This document shows positions 56,401-64,000 of a DNA stretch of 64,000 nt, in pieces. Every line of letters starts with the position of its first letter. The stretch's first letter is position 1. The notes below the pieces were generated by a model. The model was not told where the DNA came from, searched no databases, and was given only the letters and a program-made list of their open reading frames with translations. The stretch is taken from contig NC_083560.1 in NCBI RefSeq assembly GCF_019925205.1, positions 19,983,145-20,047,144 on the forward strand. Reading direction: 5' to 3'. The position numbers and the translations under genes are program-made. Origin of the DNA: Metopolophium dirhodum. Taxonomy: Eukaryota; Arthropoda; Insecta; Hemiptera; Aphididae.

Positions 56401-59392
56401 TTATAAGAATGTTATTTTATTTTATTATAGTATAAATATTATAATAATTATAAACTTTATAAATGCAAATTATAATATTTATGAAGGTTATAGCGCTTTA
56501 TTTATTTTAATGAGTTTTCTGGGGTGAATTAAATAGCATATTTTTTTGGCTTCAATATTTAAATATAGATAAAATAAATTTTAATATCTAAATTAAGTTT
56601 GTACATTTTTACAACAATTAATATTAAACTGGAGTAAAAATATTAATTTTATTTGTAATTTTTTATAATGAACATTGGTGATGAATGGCTGGGGACAAAG
56701 CTCCATTAAGTTACTTTTTAGGAATATATATGGAGGGGCTTCAGCCCTCTCCTCAAGATTGTTGGGCTATAATTGAGCCACTAAGTAATATACATTATAC
56801 ATGCATACAAAGATATCCGCCGATAATGGTAGTATAGGTAAGTAAGCAATTTTTTTTAATTACTACTTACATTTGTGGTTTTTTAAAAATAATAAACTAC
56901 TTTTAAATTGCAATTTGTATGGTTTATATTTTAATGGAATTACATACTAATTATAATAATTGATATGTGTAAAATGTTAAATATTACATCAGTCTTCACA
57001 TTACTTGAAACTGATTACTTTACTATACTATAATGCAATTTTTTTTATATCCAATTAATATTTGATAAAACACATAATATTCCCTTCAATATTCCAATAT
57101 ATATAAAATACATTTTAATATCTAAATAAAGTTTGGTCATTTTTTTTAATTATATAAGTATACATTTATAAATGTATTGTTTACTATTTTATAAATTAAT
57201 CTATAACATGACTTTTATCAAACAAATTTAAAAATGTTTGCGTAAGAACTTAAAAAATGTACTGAGATTTAATTATATATATATATTTTTAAGTTAATTT
57301 AATTCAACTATTTATTTTAAAAAAAAAATGTATAATTCTATAAATATAAGTATAATATATTCGTATTAAAAAACATATTTTGAATATTACCTTGAACATT
57401 TCCAGTAGATCTTCTTTACTAACTTCAAGCCGTTCAAACGGTTGTTTTTCTTTAACAATTTGTTTAACAAGATTTTCCAAAACAGGAAAATCGAAGTGTG
57501 ATACCTAATAAACACGTGTAATTTATAAAATAAAAACATACTTATCATTCTTATGCTTAAAGGCCAGAGGCCTATATTATAAAATTAAATACATATTAAT
57601 ACATTGATTATTAATAATAAAAGATAATTACTCCTTTGTTCTCAATAAACATATCATAGTGAAATCCTCCTTCAATTGGTGGACCATAGCACAAACATCC
57701 ACCATATATTCTTTCCATCGCCTCACCTAGCATGTGAGCAGATGAATGCCAAAATACTTTTTGAACCTCTTCGTTATCAATTTTAAGGAACTGCAATGTT
57801 GAATCTTTTTCCAATGGTCTATCCAAATCCCAAAGCTCTCCATTAACCTTAGAAATTACTGTATTATCGGCAAGTCCTTGACTGTATACATATTTTAAAA
57901 TTAATTTATATATACAAAACACATATTCATATAAAAAATTATTGTTAATTCCAAACCTGATGCCTTTGGCTACATCATATGGCGTAGATTGCCAAGCCTT
58001 AGCGTTAATGGTTTTTCCATCAGGAAATGTTACAGTTATAGGTTCCAGTATCTTATTGGATAGTTCATTAATATATTGCTCCTTAAGTTTATCCCAATGC
58101 TTCAAACGATCCTAAAATAAATAAAAATATGATAAAATATGTATAATACATAATTGTATATAATTGTTTAAAAGTAACTATTTATATTTTTATTAAAAAA
58201 GATTTGGCCATTTGTAACTGAATTTTAGACCAGAATATTTATATAATTATGTAATTCTACACATTTTAATTTGAAAAAAAAATATTTTCCTACATATCTA
58301 TTGAAAATAGAATTCAAATTTGTTATAAAAATGTGCATACCAGAAAGGTACTTGTTTGTTCTTGCCTCATCACCATGCCTTACACAATTTATTATCCCAC
58401 CACTAGGACTTATGGTAATATTTCAGCAGTCTTTACTTAATTTAAAATCTAAAATCTCAATATTTGTTATGATATTTTACGTTTAAGTCCAGTATGTGAT
58501 CTATTTATGGAAAAAAATCTAAATATCACTTATAAGTTATACTATATTAATCATGTTACTGTGTTAGTATGTTGTCGATATGTTGTTATATTGTATACTC
58601 CGGCCCACAAGAGTTCAACCGTAAAAACGTGTCTGTCGCTACTCATCGGTACCCTCCCATATAACAAACCATAACAATCAGAAGCCGGTCTGCAACGATC
58701 GACGACAGGCGTCGTTGACATTTGTGTATAGGAAGCGTCAACTATAACAACAATTATAAAATTTGCTACGTATTTTCTACGAGTTTTTTGAGGTAATTTT
58801 AATGTTATATATTGTTAAAACAGATAAAATGTGTGACATTTTAGGAACTTTATAAAACTTTCTTAATCTTTTAACTGTAATAATGAGATATCATTAAGAT
58901 TATTAATTATGCTGCTACTTATTAATTGTAAACAATTTATTGTTATTATTTACTTTTATTTGAAAGTGTTGTAACGCTATATAGAATACATCAAACCACA
59001 ACAGATGTTTAACCCAGTGCCCGGGCAATAACAAACCAGTACACTAGAAATAATTATCTGATTTGATTTTGGTACATTAATTGTACGAATTCATGTTCGT
59101 GTACAAAAATATTTTTATATGCTCTGCACGGACAGCTTACAATTCCTAACCTCGCCCTTTGTGCATTAGAAACAGTTCACTTTTTTAAATATTCAGTTAC
59201 CAAAATTGTAATAAAACTTAATGTAAATAAATAAAAGAAGTCTTATAAGTCATAAACAGTAAAATATAGAAAATAGACATAAATTAAATTGACTATTCTA
59301 ACCTCAATGTAGGATGGCCAAGTTTTCAATTCTGATACGTGCGACTGTTTTCCTTCCTTTTCCTTTTATGTCATTTTTTTCTTATTTGGTCT
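53454..59392 (-). pseudogene. threonyl-tRNA synthetase, unprocessed pseudogene
   Basis: Fourteen exons of cytosolic-type ThrRS: 59392-59303, 58111-57957, 57881-57632, 57504-57391, 56279-56136, 56042-55909, 55836-55639, 54971-54915, 54789-54627, 54564-54427, 54294-54116, 54017-53843, 53777-53663, 53602-53454. The TGS, editing (WHSSAHMLGEAMERIYGG), catalytic and anticodon-binding parts are all present, ending EVEF. Lesions: TAA two codons after the ATG (59368-59366); acceptor AG lost before 56042; a frameshifting deletion near 55931; TAG for Trp (55671-55669); a 14-bp deletion removing FALKP before MNCPG (near 54937); His for the motif 2 Arg (54716-54714); TGA (54486-54484) and TAA (54192-54190) at Leu positions. 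Introns are retained, so it arose by DNA duplication or in-place decay, not retroposition. Intron 12 uses a GC donor (GAAAAA|GCAAGT). A 5' UTR exon ending at 60607 is likely. Confidence 0.93.
56623..56705 (+). repeat. dispersed repeat, partner at 52580-52662
   Basis: Shares GTAAAAATATTAATTTTATT, CATTGGTGATGAATGGCTGG and GGGACAAAGC with the partner segment. It lies in the ThrRS intron between exons 57504-57391 and 56279-56136. Confidence 0.65.
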
Positions 59393-60606
59393 CTAAAAAA
59401 ATAAAAACAATCTAGATATAGTTATTATTAGATACAATAATATTAGAATTATAGAATTAAAAGATAAATAATAGAATATACAAAATTGAAAAAAATAGTC
59501 TTAGACATTTCAATTTATTAATAAGTACTATAACTAAGCTAAGTTTACCTAATATAGTTACTTCTATATTAATAACTAATGAGCACATCAAAGTAAATTT
59601 AAATTTATTTGAATTTAAATACCTAATAAATTGTTTTTTTTTTTTAAAACACAAAAATAGTAAATTTTTTGCATTATGTCTGAGGGTATATTATTATAAA
59701 TAGTTCTTGTTAGTTAAACTTATGATCAGTTTTTTATAAAACTTTATTTCATTACACATTACACTACAAGTTGCAGTAGATTACGGTTAGAATATGATTA
59801 CAAACATATTTTAATATAATAATCCAAAAATTATTGTTTGATAAAAGTCAAAAAACAATTTTAATTGCATTAATTTACTGAAAAAAAATTTAAAAATAAT
59901 AATACAATTTGCAAAATTGTAACAAATAAAAAAGCATTTTTTTTTAAATACATAGATTAAATTATGTATATAACTAATACAAAAATCTGATTATGTTGAT
60001 ATAAAAAGTACATTGTATAAATTAGTATTAAAACACAACCAATGTTACAACTAACATTTTTAAATTAGTGGTTAATTTTATCAAATTTAATAAGTCATGC
60101 ATTCATTGAATAGTTATTTAACTATTAATACAAAGTACAGGGCCTGATTGATATGTATCTGCCCATCAATATTTTCACTTCTAAGCAGCTCATTTACATC
60201 TTCACTGGGCAAAAATTACATCTAAAATGGTTACGAGCTTATAGGTGGCCAAACTTATTTTAAATATGAATTTATTTTCACCTTCACTCACACCCGGCCC
60301 TGATAAAAGCATGTATATTATTTTGTTCTGTTAATGTCAACCATTAAATTCATTTTAGACTTTTTGCCAAGTAAATATCTTAAGTGACTTAAGAGAAATA
60401 AAGTTTTATGAAATGAACAATCATAAAACAAATACCTAACCTTTTTGTAAATTTCTCTATAGGTATTTATTCTCTACCTATTTCGTTATAAACATTGAAA
60501 TACAATCTATTCACAATATCTCCGTTGTCGGAGTATTTTGAAATCAAATTTTTAAATGTGTAATTATAAACATACTTACATTTAAATTAAATTTAAAAAA
60601 ACTTAC

Positions 60607-60700
60607 CAGAACAAAATTAACCGAAAATGAGGTGTTTGATAACTAGAACGCTTTCGTGATCCGCTTACGTATTCTTATCATATTAAAACGTGATCGTCAT
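60607..60700 (-). promoter_or_regulatory. probable 5' UTR exon and promoter area of the ThrRS pseudogene
   Basis: A strong donor GTTCTG|GTAAGT (exon end 60607) lies 1.2 kb upstream of the first coding exon's acceptor at 59393. No in-frame ATG lies in this exon, so it would be untranslated. The region 60607-61030 is slightly more GC-rich than its surroundings. Confidence 0.4.
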
Positions 60701-60908
60701 GTTATCATTACTAGGTTCTAGTTCAGTCAATGATATAAGCAACGAAAAGTGCTTCTATGGATACGGTCGATTTCGTGTACGAAACGGTGAGAACATCATT
60801 CTGAAATCAAAAAACAAAATCACTAAATTTGAAAATATTTTGCCATCGATACGGTTACATAAATTGTTACCTATTAATAATTATTGTAGGTATTACAATT
60901 TACGATAA

Positions 60909-61539
60909 TATGCCGGAAGTCTGTAACGTGTGTTCAATGTTAGTAATGACTAAGGAATAACGATACGAAAAACAAACCGACTCTTATGCCACCGTCTACC
61001 TCTGAACGTATTCCATTGTACTACCAAAGGGAAAAATATTGGAGTTGTACACCCGAAGATTAACATTAAACAATGCTTTTTTAAGTTTTTCTGGGATAAA
61101 TTACAATAGGTATCTAAGGCATTATGTTTAGTATAAAAATGCTGGTCTCAATGTTCATTACAATAAACCTACTTAAAATTTACAAAAAATACATAGCTAA
61201 AAGGCTATAAAATTCATAAATTCTATGTTCTATATATTATATTAGAGTATTCTATATTTTTACAGCCACTTCAAGTCATTGATGAAAAATGATCTTGATT
61301 ACTCGCAATCTAACAAGTTCTTTCCCGTTTAAGGCTACCCATATGTTTAAAAAATATCACAAAAAGAAACATGATAAATTATCAACCAAATTAACCGAGA
61401 TAACCCGGGAGCACACAAAATTATAAAGGTTTTAAAGTACATTGTATAGGAACATATTTTATGACTGTAAATATTTTTTTAAATATATGAATTGATTTAT
61501 AAATCATAAATAATTTTAATCACTTAACTTTTAATTTCT
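60909..61539. other. AT-rich spacer
   Basis: Nothing recognised. Confidence 0.4.
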
Positions 61540-61755
61540 AAGAGGAGCGATAAATGTATTGATTATACAATGTGTGTATTTTTATTTTTTATTAATTTTT
61601 TTTAATTGTATGTCTGTCACCCCAGTTTGGGGCAGTAAAACTACATCGATTTTCTTCGATAGTATCTTGTTTGATGGGAAAGTGAATTTAGTTGGTGCAT
61701 TTGGTCAAATTTTAAAATTCTCAATAGTTTTCATAAGTGCCGTGAACTTATGAAG
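61540..61755 (+). repeat. family A left-end fragment
   Basis: TTCTAAGAGGAGCGATAAAT, TATACAATGTGTG, GTCTGTCACCCCAGTTTGGG, GATGGGAAAGTGAATTTAGT and AATAGTTTTCATAAGTGCCG match the left 200 bp of family A, then homology stops. Confidence 0.8.
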
Positions 61756-63804
61756 TCTTTGATCTATGGAGTATATAATTCAGCAAATTGATCAGACTCA
61801 TTATTCAAAGTTGTTAACACTTGATGATGTGTAGTGGAAACATGTTTTGGGGACCCATATTTTAGCTCATAGTAAATTTGTTTCATCCGTCAACCTATAG
61901 ATATAGTTACAGATAAAATAATTAGATATAGTTACAATAATAAAACAAAAATAACTATAATCTGTTCAAGTTATGGATGTCGGTGGAGACTAGTTTTTGT
62001 CAGGCCACAGTCAGGCAACACCATAGAGTCAACTGTCTGTATACCGGCAATGTAGTATTGCCTCACGGAGAAGTATGGCGCCAGCTACGGTTTTTAACTT
62101 GTTCAAAGTATAGTGTGTATTAACTAACCGATATTGATTTTACCAAACTGCAAACATGCAAATATAAAATACTGTTTGAACTTTCTAGTATATATTATCA
62201 GTTGTATCGTTACTAGAGTACAAATACACATTACCAAGATTTTGCTGTAACTTTGTTAATATATACAGATTTATTTCCAAATAACATATTAAAAATATCA
62301 CTCATCTGTGGTTTATTTGAAAAATATTCAACAATTGTAAGCTGAATACTGGGAGAACCATCATTATCATTATGTTAAAATAACTCCTAAGCAATTGTTT
62401 CCCCTGTATCAGCCAAATTATCTTTTATATTCATTTCTACGATATTTGTGTCATTTTGATATGCTTCGATAGCCGAAATCAAAATTTTGATGGTCGTTGA
62501 TCTTTTTGACATGAATCTAAACAAAGGTGGAAATAATTGTAATAAAAATGGAAAGTATATTTTGAAAAAATGTAGTTTCAATCTCTTACCAATTGAATAT
62601 AATGCTTAGGTATCAACTATTTTTTTTGTGAGCGTCAAGTATAAACTGTCGAAATAAATAGGTTTTATAAATTTCTATTATATGAGCATCAACTATTATT
62701 TTGATTGAAATCGTCAAATACTTGTCCAACATCTCATCTGTATCAAATATTCACAATGCAAATCATATCTATCAAGAAATTTTCTAAGAAATACAATACA
62801 TATCAAATTAATTTATGAATTAATGAAAATTAATTAATACTTAATGACAGATTTGTCTTTGCCGTTATATTGATTCAAAAGATTGTTTATAGCTTAAGTA
62901 TCACAATAATTTGGATCATGTCAAATATAGTAAACATGTTAGTTAAGTGGAAATTGTTCAAGCGACAAAAAGTGGAATATATTTATTGTCAATTTATCAT
63001 AAGTACACTTGCTGATAAGAATGAATAGGAAGGAAATTATTATTTTGTTTCGTTTAATTTAATATTACATAACCATAATAAAGTTAAAAATGTATATAAT
63101 TAATATTTGTTATAGGTAGTGTAAATAGTAATTATAATGAAATATATATTTACTCACAGATTTTATTCAGAATCGTATGTACTCTTTTTAGAAGGATACA
63201 TCTTTGAAATATTTAAGACATTAAAGGTCCATGATTATTGTGCTGAATAATTAGTTCGAACATTTCAGTACTTTTTAAACCCATCTAATAAAGAAAATAA
63301 CATAATAATATAAAACTGATAGTAAAATGTTAAAACTTTTGTTGTAGGTTATTACTTTTTTAACTTTCTTGATAATGAATATAAAAATGTAATGAAAAGA
63401 GTAAAATCTGACTTTTGTATGATTCAACGCATCAATCTATACTCAAATTGTTCCCGTTGATTCAATATTAGTCTGTGGACAAAGCAAGTTAATACATAAG
63501 CATACCTATAGATACATATATTTTACATTATTGTAATATACATAAATAATAGTTATTAAATAGTAGTAAACATTTAATGACAATATAAGTGTTATAAGAT
63601 ATAACTTTTTATTTAATATCTAATCTTAATGTGACAATTAAGTATTGGAACTTCAATAAACATTTTTTCTTTCCATTGTTGCACAAATACCACCAAACTA
63701 GTATTATAATTTAATAAAATGTACAGTTCTAGAATGAATGTAGTTGAATCAATCATAGGTAAAGTTAAATACTCTGAAAGATAAGTCTTATACTTAAAAC
63801 ACTT
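61756..63804. other. spacer with possible transposase-like coding scraps
   Basis: Minus-strand segments show protein-like runs: MSKRSTTIKILISAIEAYQN...GETIA with a TAG stop (62524-62396, preceded by an acceptor-like TTTAG), then SPSIQLTIVEYFSNKPQMSD (62350-62260) in another frame, and YGSPKHVSTTHHQVL (about 61800-61865). They might be the remains of a DNA-transposon protein, but I recognise no family motif. The rest (62600-63800) is AT-rich and empty. Confidence 0.35.
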
Positions 63805-64000
63805 AGGGCCGTATTCATAGTCGATGCTTCAGAATAAGTATTGCTTAAGCTATTCTTAGAACTCAAATGAAATTCATAACAAAAATTTAGCTTTAGAAAA
63901 AAAAAGTATTACTTAAATTAAGTTTGGTCCAAACCTATCTTAGCATAACTTTTAGTTATTATCACAAAATTAGCTTAAGCAATACTTATGCTTAAGAATC
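63805..64000. mobile_element. MITE with GGGCCGTATTCATAG terminus, cut by the window edge
   Basis: It starts AGGGCCGTATTCATAGTC at 63805. AAGTATTGCTTAAGCT (63836-63851) is inverted as AGCTTAAGCAATACTT (63973-63988), so the element folds back. The right terminus should follow shortly after position 64000. Confidence 0.7.

Noticed and set aside
60690..60908. 72-codon plus-strand frame near the ThrRS promoter
   Set aside because: No homology, and it overlaps the likely ThrRS 5' exon on the opposite strand.
1..64000. CRISPR arrays, operons, bacterial promoters or tRNA/rRNA genes
   Set aside because: None was seen. The sequence is eukaryotic nuclear DNA and no cloverleaf or rRNA motif was recognised by eye, although a covariance-model scan was not possible.

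Overview
The window is a strongly AT-rich stretch of insect nuclear DNA, most likely from an aphid. The genes have many short exons with GT-AG introns. They encode animal proteins (a WDTC1/Adipose homologue, the SUMO E2 UBC9, a CFAP20-family protein, threonyl-tRNA synthetase), and the sequence between them is packed with Helitrons, LINE fragments, hAT-type elements and AT-rich repeats containing TACCTA motifs. The aphid assignment rests on general look and repeat style, not on a marker gene, and is moderately confident.

Layout. 1-21.1 kb is almost gene-free and repeat-rich: Helitron-like sequence at the left edge, hAT-type MITEs, one isolated exon resembling the N-terminus of a RecQ5-type helicase (minus strand, 1946-2081), several copies of a long repeat called family A here, a related TIR element (family B), a short Helitron and a hAT transposase remnant. 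21.1-23.4 kb holds a two-coding-exon gene for an unrecognised, acidic, low-complexity protein with a basic NLS-like motif and a C-terminal CaaX box. 24.3-26.5 kb is a decayed LINE. 28.5-31.5 kb (minus) is an intact ten-exon WDTC1/adipose gene. 34.3-40.4 kb (plus) is UBC9, with a 5' UTR exon about 3.7 kb upstream of the ATG. 40.7-41.6 kb is a longer Helitron. 43.2-44.6 kb is a mosaic of tandem repeats, G tracts, a LINE scrap and a 91-bp copy of a WDTC1 exon. 45.0-47.5 kb (plus) is a divergent CFAP20/Bug22-like gene. 49-52 kb holds LINE pieces with a nested MITE, followed by a large fold-back element. 53.5-60.6 kb (minus) is a threonyl-tRNA synthetase gene that keeps its introns but carries many disabling lesions, so it is an unprocessed pseudogene. 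The last 3 kb is mostly AT-rich sequence with a MITE running off the right edge.

The genes do not form a pathway; they are independent housekeeping or cilia genes embedded in transposon-derived DNA. The most unusual observations are: a family A copy flanked by nearly identical 188-189-bp direct repeats; a WDTC1 exon fragment duplicated about 15 kb away beside a transposon-like terminus; the CaaX protein; and the multi-lesion ThrRS pseudogene. All coordinates and exon joins were derived by eye and should be confirmed with RNA data.
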